A DNA stretch of 64,000 nt, taken from Sphingobacterium spiritivorum (GTDB lineage: Bacteria > Bacteroidota > Bacteroidia > Sphingobacteriales > Sphingobacteriaceae). The notes beneath the pieces were generated by a model. The model did no database searches and was not told where the DNA came from. It saw only the letters and a list, made by a program, of their open reading frames with translations. The position numbers and the translations under genes were made by a program. Of the stretch, positions 17,362-26,401 are shown piece by piece (the first letter of the stretch is position 1; every line of letters starts with the position of its first letter). The stretch spans positions 3,658,001 to 3,722,000 of the forward strand of contig NZ_CP068082.1 in NCBI RefSeq assembly GCF_016724845.1. The letters run 5' to 3'.

Positions 17362-17978
17362 GATTGTCTGTTCTGTATAGTATTATAGTTGCGGGATACA
17401 GCCTCCCAGTCTAATATACTCCAGAAAGCAGCCAGATAATCAGCTCTTTTGTTTTGATATTTCAGGTAGTAAGCATGCTCCCATACATCTATCCCCATTA
17501 TCGGGAATCCCCTGTCTGTAATATTGATGTCCATGAGCGGATTGTCCTGATTAGGAGTAGAACATATCGCAATACTGCCATTATATTTGACATACAGCCA
17601 GGCCCAGCCGGAGCCGAATCGTGTCATTGCAAGCTGGCCAAACTGCTCCTTGAAATTGTCTAATGAACCCCAATTAGCCAGAATGGCATCTGCAAGTGCT
17701 CCCTGTGGTTGTGTCTGTGGCGAAGGAGAAAGAATATTCCAGAATAATTCATGATTGTAATGCCCGCCGGCATTATTACGCAATGCAGGAGAATAATTAC
17801 TTATATTTTCCAGTAAAGCTGTTAAAGATTCGGGATTAGTCTGACCTTCAAGAGCTTTATTCAGGTTGTCTACATATGCCTGATGATGTCTGTCGTGGTG
17901 GATTTCCATGGTTGCCTTGTCGATGAAAGGTTCTAATGCATCGTATGAGTAAGGCAGAGCCGGTAATTGATAAGCCAT
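17358..17978 (-). CDS. sodA/sodB-type: Iron/manganese superoxide dismutase
   Basis: A 206-residue cytosolic superoxide dismutase converting superoxide to hydrogen peroxide and oxygen. The N-terminal half has FIDKATMEIHHDRHHQAYVDNLN (first metal His) and NNAGGHYNHELFW (second His); the C-terminal half has GSGWAWL and DVWEHAYYLKYQNKRADYLAAF (Asp and third His). Length and order are typical. I use the ATG at 17978, since the family starts with MAYQLPALPYSYDALEP. Metal preference cannot be settled by eye. The gene is first in an operon with DUF2480 and an FMN reductase and diverges from a SufR-like regulator; the promoter is TTTG (18033-18036 on plus), 19 bp, TACCTTTG. Confidence 0.95.
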   Translation of the reverse strand: MAYQLPALPYSYDALEPFIDKATMEIHHDRHHQAYVDNLNKALEGQTNPESLTALLENISNYSPALRNNAGGHYNHELFWNILSPSPQTQPQGALADAILANWGSLDNFKEQFGQLAMTRFGSGWAWLYVKYNGSIAICSTPNQDNPLMDINITDRGFPIMGIDVWEHAYYLKYQNKRADYLAAFWSILDWEAVSRNYNTIQNRQS

Positions 17979-17990
17979 AATTTTTGTAAT

Positions 17991-18054
17991 TTTGTTTTTG
18001 TTTAACAAAGGTATTAACTTTGTTTATTAAACCAAATAATTACTTTGTTTATTA
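17991..18054. promoter_or_regulatory. Overlapping divergent promoters for sod and the SufR-like gene
   Basis: Leftward: -33 TTTG (complement of 18033-18036), 19-bp spacer, -7 TACCTTTG (complement of 18006-18013). Rightward: TTTG 17991-17994, 20-bp spacer, TAACTTTG 18015-18022. The two -7 elements sit one base apart. A 13-bp direct repeat ACTTTGTTTATTA lies at 18017-18029 and 18042-18054, covering the rightward -7 and flanking the leftward -33. It is a likely operator for the divergent regulator. Confidence 0.75.
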
Positions 18055-18689
18055 TGAATAATAATTTGCCGGATAATGAAAAATCACTTTGGATACTCAA
18101 AACCAAAGGAGCACTTCCGTTGGCTGCTTTGGCCAAAGAGATGGGAGTGACTACTGAAGGCGCACGTTTCCATTTGTTAAAACTGGCAAATGAAGGTTTG
18201 GTAGAGTCTACTACTGAATCAAAAGGGAGGGGACGTCCACAACAAATATGGGCACTGACCTCCAAAGGACAATCCCGTTTTCCGGATACACATGCAGATC
18301 TGACTGTTAATCTTATCCGTACTATCCGGGAGACATTAGGTGAAAAGGCATTAGAGCAAGTCATAAAAGCTAACGGAGAAGAAATTCTGGACCGTTACAC
18401 GCAACATCTTTCCGGGATAAGAGATCTCGAACCACGTATAGAAGCACTTGTCGATATTCGTCAGCGGGAAGGGTATATGGCCGAATACAGAAGCGAAGCG
18501 GATGGTGAATATCTGTTTATCGAAAATCATTGTCCTATTTGTGCGGCAGCTTCACAGTGTCAGGGATTCTGTGATAATGAGCTTAACACCTTCCGGACAG
18601 TATTAGGTGCGCAGGTAACGGTAGACCGGATCAGTCATATTGTGGCGGGTGCACGTCGCTGTACATATGTCATTAAACAAAAGGAGTAA
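18054..18689 (+). CDS. SufR-like winged-helix regulator with C-terminal cysteine motif
   Basis: A 211-residue DeoR/ArsR-type regulator. Residues about 10-80 form the winged helix (LAALAKEMGVTTEGARFHLLKLANEGLV, GRGRPQQIWALTSKG). The C-terminal segment ENHCPICAAASQCQGFC and a later ARRCTY carry the clustered cysteines characteristic of SufR, which holds an Fe-S cluster and senses cluster supply or oxidation. Here it diverges from a superoxide dismutase operon instead of suf genes, with shared promoter DNA. I chose ATG 18054 over an in-frame TTG at 18045. Repression of sod through the direct repeats is inferred. Confidence 0.85.
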   Translation: MNNNLPDNEKSLWILKTKGALPLAALAKEMGVTTEGARFHLLKLANEGLVESTTESKGRGRPQQIWALTSKGQSRFPDTHADLTVNLIRTIRETLGEKALEQVIKANGEEILDRYTQHLSGIRDLEPRIEALVDIRQREGYMAEYRSEADGEYLFIENHCPICAAASQCQGFCDNELNTFRTVLGAQVTVDRISHIVAGARRCTYVIKQKE

Positions 18690-18777
18690 GATTACTTTAC
18701 ACTTTCTAAATCATTTGTTAATCTATTGGTGGTCATAAGTTAATACGCTACAACTATTTTAGCCCCATCAATAAACA

Positions 18778-21700
18778 ATGTATATGAAAGGATATTTACT
18801 TACTATTTTATGCTTATTGTTATGGGGTCATTATGACGTCATGGCACAAACGACACAAGCCAGTATTTCCGGAAAGATTACAGATGGGGCAGGACATGCA
18901 GTAGCAGGAGCGACAGTACAGATCCGAAATGAATCTACAGGATTCAATACCAAAACATCTACAACAGCTAACGGAGATTTTACATTCAAAGAACTTCCGT
19001 TAGGAGGCCCTTATGTAGTACGAGCTACATATGTAGGTTATAGTGAGCAGGTCCGTAACGGATTTATGCTTAATCAGGGAGATATCATTCGCGTGGTCAT
19101 TCCGATGGAAGAATCCAGTAATACACTGGATGTCGTAGACGTGACTGCTAATGCTATGAAAAATAAGATCGAGAATCTCGGAGCAGCCACAGCGGTATCC
19201 GCAAAAGACATCGCAAAGCTTCCTGTGAACGGTCGTAATTTTACCTCTCTTATGGATCTTTCACCTTTAAGCAGAGGAGATAATCTTTCAGGACAATTGG
19301 GCTCATCCACTAATTTTACCATCGACGGTATGACTGCAAAAAATCCGACTTCTGCGGGTTCTACGACCAGTCGAAGCGGAGCACCCTATTCTATTTCAAT
19401 CGAAGCTGTACGTGAATTCAAAGTGGTCACCAATCAGTATGATGTGACATATGGAAGAAGTGGCGGAGGAACAGTGAGTGCTGTGACCAAGGCAGGTACC
19501 AATACCCTGAGCGGTAGTGCATGGACATACGCACGTGCAGACTGGTTATCCAGTCCGTATGACATTCGTGGTAACAAACGTAACAACAAGTTTTCTACGT
19601 ATCAGTATGGCTTTACTTTAGGAGGTCCTATTATCAAAGATAAACTTCATTATTTTGTAGCCTGGGATCATCAGAGAGATGCACGCCCTCTGATTATTGC
19701 AGATGTACAATCTGCCACAGACGAAAGCCGCTTTAATATCACACGTGCTACGTTAGATCAGTTTGTTAATATCGGCCGTAGTAAGTATGGTCTGGGAGAT
19801 GGATCTCAGTATGGCTCATTTGACAAGACCCGTGGTTCGGATGCCGTATTTGCACGTATAGACTGGCAGATCAATGAGAAAAATTTATTGACTATACGCG
19901 ACAATTATACCAATGACAGAAACAAATTAGGACTGGAAGATAATACAGCCATTAATATGTTTGAATCGTATGGGAATGATAAAAACATAGATAACAGTTT
20001 ACTGGCAACTTTGCGTACATCCTTATCTCCGCGACTGACCAATGAACTAAAAGTACAACACTTGTACACGTATCAGAAAAGCAGTCCGGGCGATCAGCTT
20101 CCGGGGGCGAATATTCCGAGAGCTATTGTTGAAAATATTGCCTCTCCTGTAGACGGAAAGTCTCTAGCCACTAATGTGCAGCTGGGAGGACACCGTTTTG
20201 CTCAGGAAGGATTTACTAATAATGTGATCCAATTGGTAGATAACGTGTATTTGAGTACAGACAAAATAAACTATACGTTTGGTGTAGACCTGATGTATAC
20301 GCATGCAAAGTCTCTGTATGGCAGCGAGGTGAACGGACGTTTTCAGTTCAGACCAAGTGATCAGTTTACAGCATTACAGAATTTTGATAACCTGACTCCA
20401 TATGCATTCTATCGTGAGGTTCCTTTAATGGCTGACCCTACCGTAACCGGTAATATTTTTAATGCCGGTATCTACGGGCAGATGCAGACCAAACTTGCAA
20501 GAGGACTGGATATGACAGCAGGTCTTCGTCTGGATTATGGCCGCTATCCGACTTCGCCGCTCAATGAACTGTTGCTTTCTGAAGTAGGAGTTCGTACAGA
20601 TAACAAGCTGAAATCATTTGTCGTACAACCCCGTGTACAGTTTACCTGGGATGTCAATGAAAACAAGACCGATTTTCTTCGTTTCGGAGCAGGTATCTTT
20701 GCGTCAGACATCAACAACTATATGACCATCAATAACCTTACTTTTGATGGAAAACATTTTGCAACTGTAGACGTACGAGGTGCGGATGTGCCAAGACCGG
20801 ATTTTAATGCCTATCGTCAGAATCCGGGTAGTATTCCCACATTGGCAGCTTTTCAGGTTCCTACCATCAATACCTATTCAGACAATGCAAAGATTCCGGT
20901 TGTATACAAAGCCAACCTTTCCTATACCCGATTTATCAATGATCGTATCAAGGTAGGTGTGACAGGTTTTGCGACATTGGGACGTAATAACTATATGTAT
21001 GTAGACCGCAATATGGTAGCAGATCCGTTTTTCAGATTAGCTAACGAAGACAATCGTGGCGTATATGTGCCTGCTACTGCAATTGTAAATGGTGCTGCAG
21101 ACTGGAAACAAGGGCGTATTAGTAACAAATTTGGCCGTGTGTTGGAATTGAACAGTGAAGGTAAAATCAATCAATTTGCCGTAGTCGTGGATGGATCATA
21201 TCAATACTTTCAGGACGGCTCTGTGTCATTGAGTTATACGTGGAATGATACAAAAGATAATACTTCCTACAACGGTAACGTCGCAAATACAGCTACTCTT
21301 TCTCTTCCTGTAAAAGATGATCCCCGTGATCTGAGTAAAATGAGCTATTCAAACGGCCATTTCAGACATAAAGTGGTATTCTATGGTACTTTACCTACAT
21401 TCTACGGTGTGAGTGTCGGTGTACGTTACTCCGGAATCGGCGGTACACGATACAGTTTACTTGCGGGTGGTAATATCAACGGTGACTTTGTATCTAATAC
21501 CAATGATCTTGCCTATATATTTGATCCGAATAGTCCGAATACTGCTGCGAATGTTACTGCCGGATTGAATGATCTTCTGAACAATCCGAATGCAAGTCAG
21601 AGTCTGAAAGATTATATCCTGAAATATTCAGGTAAAATAGCTGAACGTAACGGCGGAGTAAACGGCTTCTACGGAATAGTAGATCTGCGTGTAGCTAAGA

Positions 21701-21975
21701 AATTCAAGTTTGGCCGCACACAATCACTGGAAGTATCTGCTGATGTCTTCAATCTGGGTAACCTCTTTAAGAAAGACTGGGGTGTCAACGAATCATTGGG
21801 TTCACAGGCGCTCTATGCACTGGGTATACCTGAGAATAAAGAAACCGGCACAGCTGCTGTACCTCAATTTGATGTCACAAAACAGCAGTTTAATTACCGG
21901 GTCAACAACTCCGGAATTGTCAATCCTTCCGGAAATCCATACCAGTTCCAGTTAGGTCTACGGTACGGATTCTAA
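18778..21975 (+). CDS. Oar-like TonB-dependent outer membrane receptor
   Basis: A 1065-residue outer membrane protein. A signal peptide (1-23, ending MAQ) precedes a carboxypeptidase-regulatory-like beta domain (about 28-115, with ITDGAGHAVAGATVQIRN and ANGDFTFKELP), then a plug domain (about 120-235, VDVTANAMKN, FTIDGMT) and a long beta barrel ending in aromatic LGLRYGF. No SusD follows, and the sequence fits the Oar/OmpA-related TonB receptor group, not SusC. The substrate is unknown; such receptors have been tied to protein or peptide handling and secretion. A terminator follows at once, so it is monocistronic. Confidence 0.88.
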   Translation: MYMKGYLLTILCLLLWGHYDVMAQTTQASISGKITDGAGHAVAGATVQIRNESTGFNTKTSTTANGDFTFKELPLGGPYVVRATYVGYSEQVRNGFMLNQGDIIRVVIPMEESSNTLDVVDVTANAMKNKIENLGAATAVSAKDIAKLPVNGRNFTSLMDLSPLSRGDNLSGQLGSSTNFTIDGMTAKNPTSAGSTTSRSGAPYSISIEAVREFKVVTNQYDVTYGRSGGGTVSAVTKAGTNTLSGSAWTYARADWLSSPYDIRGNKRNNKFSTYQYGFTLGGPIIKDKLHYFVAWDHQRDARPLIIADVQSATDESRFNITRATLDQFVNIGRSKYGLGDGSQYGSFDKTRGSDAVFARIDWQINEKNLLTIRDNYTNDRNKLGLEDNTAINMFESYGNDKNIDNSLLATLRTSLSPRLTNELKVQHLYTYQKSSPGDQLPGANIPRAIVENIASPVDGKSLATNVQLGGHRFAQEGFTNNVIQLVDNVYLSTDKINYTFGVDLMYTHAKSLYGSEVNGRFQFRPSDQFTALQNFDNLTPYAFYREVPLMADPTVTGNIFNAGIYGQMQTKLARGLDMTAGLRLDYGRYPTSPLNELLLSEVGVRTDNKLKSFVVQPRVQFTWDVNENKTDFLRFGAGIFASDINNYMTINNLTFDGKHFATVDVRGADVPRPDFNAYRQNPGSIPTLAAFQVPTINTYSDNAKIPVVYKANLSYTRFINDRIKVGVTGFATLGRNNYMYVDRNMVADPFFRLANEDNRGVYVPATAIVNGAADWKQGRISNKFGRVLELNSEGKINQFAVVVDGSYQYFQDGSVSLSYTWNDTKDNTSYNGNVANTATLSLPVKDDPRDLSKMSYSNGHFRHKVVFYGTLPTFYGVSVGVRYSGIGGTRYSLLAGGNINGDFVSNTNDLAYIFDPNSPNTAANVTAGLNDLLNNPNASQSLKDYILKYSGKIAERNGGVNGFYGIVDLRVAKKFKFGRTQSLEVSADVFNLGNLFKKDWGVNESLGSQALYALGIPENKETGTAAVPQFDVTKQQFNYRVNNSGIVNPSGNPYQFQLGLRYGF

Positions 21976-21995
21976 TCCTTAATGATATCTTATTC

Positions 21996-22027
21996 AAAAA
22001 GCACGTCCGTAAGACGTGCTTTTTTAT
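21996..22027 (+). terminator. Rho-independent terminator
   Basis: AAAAAGCACGTC, short loop, GACGTGCTTTTTT. It lies 20 bp after the TonB receptor stop. Confidence 0.92.
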
Positions 22028-22078
22028 TTGACTGCTATAAGCCCGAAACGGAGAAGTAGATCAAAAGATATACGTTGC

Positions 22079-22279
22079 TTATTGCTCTATTGCATCTTTA
22101 AGCAATTGCAGACGTACCCATGAGGGACATTTTTCTACATCTTTTTCCCACATATCTACGCATATAAAGCTAATTCTTAAAAATTCAGGAACATTTGTCA
22201 CCACCATGTGTGGTGCTATTCGGATTTCGGTAGGTAGTTCTCGGCTTGAAAAATACTGTTTTAGTTCAGCTGCATCCAT
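22079..22279 (-). CDS. Small uncharacterised protein (DUF6965-like)
   Basis: A 66-residue protein taken from ATG 22279; an upstream in-frame TTG would add six residues. Sequence MDAAELKQYFSSRELPTEIRIAPHMVVTNVPEFLRISF fits small Bacteroidota proteins grouped as DUF6965, which are of unknown role. No signal peptide or membrane segment is seen. It is 40 bp downstream of the pentapeptide-repeat gene and on the same strand, so possibly co-transcribed. Confidence 0.6.
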   Translation of the reverse strand: MDAAELKQYFSSRELPTEIRIAPHMVVTNVPEFLRISFICVDMWEKDVEKCPSWVRLQLLKDAIEQ

Positions 22280-22319
22280 AGCCGCAAATATAGCCAAATA
22301 ACCAATAGATATACGTCAA

Positions 22320-22895
22320 TTAATGTTCAATCTGCAGATTATATTTATCCAGTAATCCGGCTATTCCCGAAACTGAAAACCTGGCTTTTTTAAGTTTATT
22401 ATTTTCAGGGTCGATCGAGTAATTACAGGCCGACCGGAAATCTGCCTTTTCCAGATTGGTGTGGTAAAAATTGGCTCTGAGAAGATCACAATTCTCAAAA
22501 ACTGCCTGCGAAAGATCACTCTCCGAAAAATCTATTTCCTGAAGAGAACATTCCTTAAAAACTATTTTCTTTAGAGAGAGCCCATAGAAAGAGGAATGCT
22601 GCAGCTGACAGCGAGTGAATGAAAAAGCAAGTCCGAAATCCGTACAGTTTTCATAGCGTATGCCAATCATTTTGCTGTCTTCAAAGGTAATATCGCGCAA
22701 TGCTGTTTTTTCCAGGCGAACCAGGCTCAGATTACAATGCTTAAAACTACAGTCTATAAATTTGAATCCCGAAAGATCCTGTTCTGCAAAATTGCAGTTG
22801 ATAAATGTACAATTATCATATTCCCCCTTTGCCAGAGCAAGAGAAGTATAGTCCATTCTTTCAAAAGTTTCATCCTGTGTATACTGTTCACTCAT
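22320..22895 (-). CDS. Pentapeptide-repeat protein, Qnr-like architecture
   Basis: A 191-residue protein made of pentapeptide repeats (pattern A/C/S-x-F/L-x-x) over most of its length, e.g. NCTFINCNFAEQDLSGFKF, KTALRDITFEDSKM, ECSLQEIDFSESDLSQAVFE. Such repeats fold into a square beta helix. The central break near GLAFSFTRCQL and the short C-terminal helix resemble the chromosomal Qnr/MfpA group that binds DNA gyrase. Whether this copy protects gyrase is not known from sequence; many chromosomal relatives have other or unknown roles. A GNAT gene lies 14 bp upstream on the same strand. Confidence 0.82.
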   Translation of the reverse strand: MSEQYTQDETFERMDYTSLALAKGEYDNCTFINCNFAEQDLSGFKFIDCSFKHCNLSLVRLEKTALRDITFEDSKMIGIRYENCTDFGLAFSFTRCQLQHSSFYGLSLKKIVFKECSLQEIDFSESDLSQAVFENCDLLRANFYHTNLEKADFRSACNYSIDPENNKLKKARFSVSGIAGLLDKYNLQIEH

Positions 22896-22909
22896 GAGAT
22901 AGATTTGTA

Positions 22910-23422
22910 TTAGCTTGATTTGTTAAATAGTTCCTTTTTCAATACCATATTCAGCGAATTCAGCATTTGCCCATTAGAGGATTCTATAATTTTATTGTTT
23001 TCAGGGCGGAATGAAAAACCGTTCTTTTGATAGCAGTGTATAGCAGCATCATTCCAGTCAAATACATTGAGTTCTACTTCTTCGGCCTGCAAATCGTTAA
23101 ATGCATACCTGCACAATACGTCAATCAATGCAGAGCCAAAGCCTTTTCCTCTGTCCCCGGAAGTTCCTATTAATACCCTGCAGATTTTGTAATGATTATG
23201 TTCGCTCTTGTACAATTCTGCATGACCAATATATCGGTTTTCAGACAGTGTAAAGACAGCAAAAGCAATTCTGTCAGGATCACTTGAATAGAAATCTAAT
23301 TGTTGAGAGGTAAGTGGGAATGAAAAAATAGAGCCGGCAAATTGTACCAGTAATTCTTCATCTGGCACCATTCGGATCAATTGCTCAAAGTTGGATTGTT
23401 GGAAAGGAACCAGACGGATCAT
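22910..23422 (-). CDS. GNAT family N-acetyltransferase
   Basis: A 170-residue single-domain acetyltransferase. The acetyl-CoA loop is seen as VLIGTSGDRGKGFGSALIDVL (residues about 84-104), with the flanking beta strands and the C-terminal CYQKNGFSF motif of the GNAT fold. The substrate is unknown. It precedes the pentapeptide-repeat gene by 14 bp, probably one transcript. The role might be protein or small-molecule acetylation; nothing in the context decides this. Confidence 0.85.
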   Translation of the reverse strand: MIRLVPFQQSNFEQLIRMVPDEELLVQFAGSIFSFPLTSQQLDFYSSDPDRIAFAVFTLSENRYIGHAELYKSEHNHYKICRVLIGTSGDRGKGFGSALIDVLCRYAFNDLQAEEVELNVFDWNDAAIHCYQKNGFSFRPENNKIIESSNGQMLNSLNMVLKKELFNKSS

Positions 23423-23552
23423 TTGCTTTAGTATTAGGTACTAAAGATACAAATCCTTTTACAGCAGCCCAACAAGCTGCAGGTTTTTCAGAAAAGAAAA
23501 CAGGAGTATGAGAACAGTTTGAGATGTTTGGACGGGTATACGGTAAACAAAA

Positions 23553-23617
23553 AAGATGTTAAAATAAACCCAAAATCAGGTAATATCTACCCGTTATCGG
23601 ATTGATTTTAACATCTT
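23553..23617. repeat. 13-bp inverted repeat around a 39-nt loop
   Basis: AAGATGTTAAAAT at 23553-23565 and its exact complement ATTTTAACATCTT at 23605-23617, with further partial pairing inside. It lies between two genes on the minus strand (GNAT start at 23422 and an L,D-transpeptidase end at 23643). No T-run follows directly, so it may be a regulatory dyad or an mRNA structure and not a terminator. Confidence 0.5.
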
Positions 23618-23642
23618 CAAACATACCTCTTTAGAAACTATG

Positions 23643-24395
23643 TTAATTTAAATGATGTTTATCATTATTTTCAACATCCCTTTGTGCAAGCAGTGAAGAT
23701 TCACGGTTAAGAATGTTGCTTTTATTCGCATAATTCTGATTATCGGCATAGATGTAAAGAAGAGTTCCCTCTTTAATCGTATTGATAATCTCGGCATTGA
23801 GTTCACGCGGAAGTGCAGGACATCCATAGCTCCGGCCAAGACGTCCGGTAGAAGCAATGACGGCTTCACTGCAATAATCTGCTCCGTGCATCACTACAGC
23901 TCTTTCCTTTGCATGGTCATTTATTCCTTCTTCCAGACCATTCAATACCAGCGAATAGCCGTTACTACCCTGATAGGTTTTTTCTGTAACATAAAAACCC
24001 AGCGAGCTTTGGTACGAATTGTTGCGGTTAGAGAAAGAAGTCGCAAATTTTTCGCCGCTGTTGCGACCATGCGATACCAGACTGTGATAAAGTACTTTTC
24101 TGTTTTTCAGGTCGAGTACGTACAGTCTTTTTTCCGTTGAAGGGAGTGTAAAATCAATAATCGTCATCGTGTCCCTGTTGTCCGTTGACAACATACTCCG
24201 TCCGCGCATAGCCTGCTCAAAAGCCTCTAATTTGAGAATAGGCTCCAGATGCATGCTGGCGTACAGTTGTTGAACAGGAGATACTTTTTTACTTGGTTTT
24301 ACAACGGTTTTTTTTTCAATATGCTTACCTGTATAAACAGATGCTGATGACGAGGTAAACAATACTAATGAGAAAATATACAAAAATCTAATCAT
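23643..24395 (-). CDS. Murein L,D-transpeptidase catalytic domain family protein
   Basis: A 250-residue exported protein with an N-terminal signal segment (1-19) and a catalytic domain at about 75-225. The active-site stretch HGADYCSEAVIASTGRLGRSYGCPALP carries the conserved His and the nucleophile Cys of the YkuD_2-type murein L,D-transpeptidase group, which forms 3-3 cross-links or attaches proteins to peptidoglycan. A second, distinct transpeptidase gene lies 66 bp upstream on the same strand. Function as a cell wall enzyme in the periplasm is established for the wider family; the exact reaction here is not. Confidence 0.87.
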   Translation of the reverse strand: MIRFLYIFSLVLFTSSSASVYTGKHIEKKTVVKPSKKVSPVQQLYASMHLEPILKLEAFEQAMRGRSMLSTDNRDTMTIIDFTLPSTEKRLYVLDLKNRKVLYHSLVSHGRNSGEKFATSFSNRNNSYQSSLGFYVTEKTYQGSNGYSLVLNGLEEGINDHAKERAVVMHGADYCSEAVIASTGRLGRSYGCPALPRELNAEIINTIKEGTLLYIYADNQNYANKSNILNRESSLLAQRDVENNDKHHLN

Positions 24396-24461
24396 AACAC
24401 AAAATCACAATTTTCCACTACAAAGGTAGTAATAATATGATTTTCAAAATGTTAAATAACG

Positions 24462-25493
24462 TTAATCTATCACTATTACCAGTGCATTCATGGGTTTAGC
24501 CCAGTTATAGACGAATTTTGCATGTGAAGAAGCATTGCGAACACACATATGTGAGCGGGGCACAGTTCCCAGCGATGAGCTATATTCAATAATAGCTGTA
24601 GCCGGTTTGTTGACCGGTATTCCATGTATATACGCTCCGTTGGTAAAGCGGCTTGCGTATGGCGCAAAGCCGTCAATACTGGTCGTTCCGTCTTTATAAT
24701 AAAACATTTTAGACTTGTGCTCCTGTATCATAAACAAGCCTACAGGAGTCTCTTGCGCATGAGGCGGTTTGTGTCTGCCGGACGTTGCCGGATTCATACT
24801 CCGTATAGTCCAGTCCTTGCCGGATCCTTCTAATGTACATATATTCTGGTTGCGTACATCGACGACAACGACATGATTGAAAGTCGTCGAATCGCTGATA
24901 GCTTTGACATATCTTTTGGGCACATCCCAGGTGCCGTCAAATGAAATACCCTCAACCTTGACCATATCCAGTGTATCACTGCTCAATAACCTGACTAATG
25001 ATCCGTCTCTTCCGTATCGGGTCGGTTTATCTGATTCACCAACTACATATAGGGGGGCCGACTGATAGCGTTCCACACCCAGTGAATCAGAGACACGGGT
25101 ATAGGCATTCCGCTCAAAGTGTTTGACAACCGGAGCTTCCCTGTTTTTGTTTTTATAATTCTGAAGGATAGCGTATTGTCCGGCTTTCTTTTGAAAATTT
25201 ACCACATATGCCAGTCGTTCTTTTATCTTATCCCACTGAAAACTGCGTGTAGTATCTTTATAAGGATAAGTGTCTTCCAGACTGTGGTTGTCATAGAGAA
25301 AATCTTTTTTCAGATTGATATCTGAAGCTTCGACCGGCTTTTGCCGTTCAGCTTCCTTTTGCATTTTTGCAACCTGCTCCAGTGAATCCTTTTTGTTGTT
25401 TTCCTGTGTCTGCTCAGGACTCTTTTTAGAGGTACATGAAGATAATAAGAGTATAATGTAAAAAGTTAAGTAAACCTGTTTTGTTTGTTTCAT
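24462..25493 (-). CDS. YkuD-type L,D-transpeptidase lipoprotein
   Basis: A 343-residue lipoprotein: signal peptide with lipobox LSSC (Cys20), a Lys/Gln-rich linker (25-60), then a YkuD catalytic domain in the C-terminal half. The active site reads HGIPVNKPATAI... SHMCVRN, where the usual SHGC has Met in place of Gly; His, Ser and the nucleophile Cys remain. It probably cross-links or modifies peptidoglycan. It is 66 bp upstream of the second transpeptidase gene. The Gly to Met change may be typical of this subgroup. Confidence 0.85.
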   Translation of the reverse strand: MKQTKQVYLTFYIILLLSSCTSKKSPEQTQENNKKDSLEQVAKMQKEAERQKPVEASDINLKKDFLYDNHSLEDTYPYKDTTRSFQWDKIKERLAYVVNFQKKAGQYAILQNYKNKNREAPVVKHFERNAYTRVSDSLGVERYQSAPLYVVGESDKPTRYGRDGSLVRLLSSDTLDMVKVEGISFDGTWDVPKRYVKAISDSTTFNHVVVVDVRNQNICTLEGSGKDWTIRSMNPATSGRHKPPHAQETPVGLFMIQEHKSKMFYYKDGTTSIDGFAPYASRFTNGAYIHGIPVNKPATAIIEYSSSLGTVPRSHMCVRNASSHAKFVYNWAKPMNALVIVID

Positions 25494-25675
25494 AATTTAA
25501 ATAGCCGTTGCTAAGTCATCCTGATGTGCTTTTTTTAATCAATATACTGCCACTTTTTGTTATATCAAAGCAAAATCAAATAATCGTAGTACATCAGGTA
25601 TGGATTTGTAATAGCTCAGTTATACAAAAAGTGTGCTAAAGTGTCCTGATCAACCTGACGATGTCCGGATTGTCG

Positions 25676-25683
25676 TATATTTG
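25676..25683 (+). promoter_or_regulatory. -7 promoter element (TATATTTG) for xpt
   Basis: A perfect TAnnTTTG match 66 bp upstream of the xpt start. No clear TTTG -33 box is visible at the expected distance. No purine-riboswitch fold is evident in the leader. Confidence 0.5.
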
Positions 25684-25748
25684 CATCATTTTTCAGAAAA
25701 GAAGTTTCTGAGAACAGAATAAAAGGCAGTATTAAGAGAATAGAAGAT

Positions 25749-26318
25749 ATGGATATATTGAAAGATCGGATTTTGAAAGACGGACAAAGTTTTGCGGGAG
25801 GTATTCTGAAAGTAGATAGTTTTATAAATCATCAGATGGATCCTGTGTTGATGAAATCGATCGCAGTAGAATTTGTAAGGCGTTTTGGTCACCTTCCGAT
25901 AAACAAGATTATCACCATTGAAGCCAGTGGGATAGCACCGGCAATTATGCTGGGTTATCTGCTGGAACTCCCTGTGGTATTTGTGAAAAAGGCAATGCCC
26001 AAAACAATGCAAAATATGCTTGTATCCTCGGTTTATTCCTTTACTAAAGACAAGACATATGATATCTGTGTAAGCCGTGACTTTTTGGGGGCTGCAGACC
26101 GGTTAGTATTTATTGACGATTTTCTGGCTAATGGTAATGCCGCTTTAGGCATTTGCGATCTGATAAGAGAAGCCGGAGCAACACTGTTGGGGATGGGGTT
26201 TATCATTGAAAAATCTTTTCAGAAGGGCGGGGAATTGTTACGGGCAATGCCGGATATTCAGGTAGAGTCACTGGCAAAAATTAAAGAGCTGGGAGACGGA
26301 AAAGTCGTTTTCGGATAG
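25749..26318 (+). CDS. xpt: Xanthine phosphoribosyltransferase
   Basis: A 189-residue cytosolic enzyme that makes XMP from xanthine and PRPP in purine salvage. The start [32 protein letters not shown], the segment [26 protein letters not shown] and the PRPP loop [15 protein letters not shown] (about 118-132) match Xpt along its length. A hydrophobic central region is normal for the family. Monocistronic, with a strong terminator 50 bp downstream. Confidence 0.95.
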   Translation: MDILKDRILKDGQSFAGGILKVDSFINHQMDPVLMKSIAVEFVRRFGHLPINKIITIEASGIAPAIMLGYLLELPVVFVKKAMPKTMQNMLVSSVYSFTKDKTYDICVSRDFLGAADRLVFIDDFLANGNAALGICDLIREAGATLLGMGFIIEKSFQKGGELLRAMPDIQVESLAKIKELGDGKVVFG

Positions 26319-26368
26319 GAAATTAACAGTATACTTTTTTATTTAAAGGAGTGGATGATTAAATAAAC

Positions 26369-26401
26369 AGCCCGGACAGTATCCATACTGTCCGGGCTTT
26401 C
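26369..26401 (+). terminator. Rho-independent terminator
   Basis: Arms AGCCCGGACAGTAT and ATACTGTCCGGGCT around a CC loop, then TTT. It ends xpt. Confidence 0.92.

Noticed and set aside
18778..21975. SusC of a second SusC/SusD pair
   Set aside because: No SusD follows and the N-terminal and plug sequences are Oar-like; a terminator follows at once.
25560..25748. Purine riboswitch upstream of xpt
   Set aside because: No three-way junction with the conserved loop motifs could be found in the leader.
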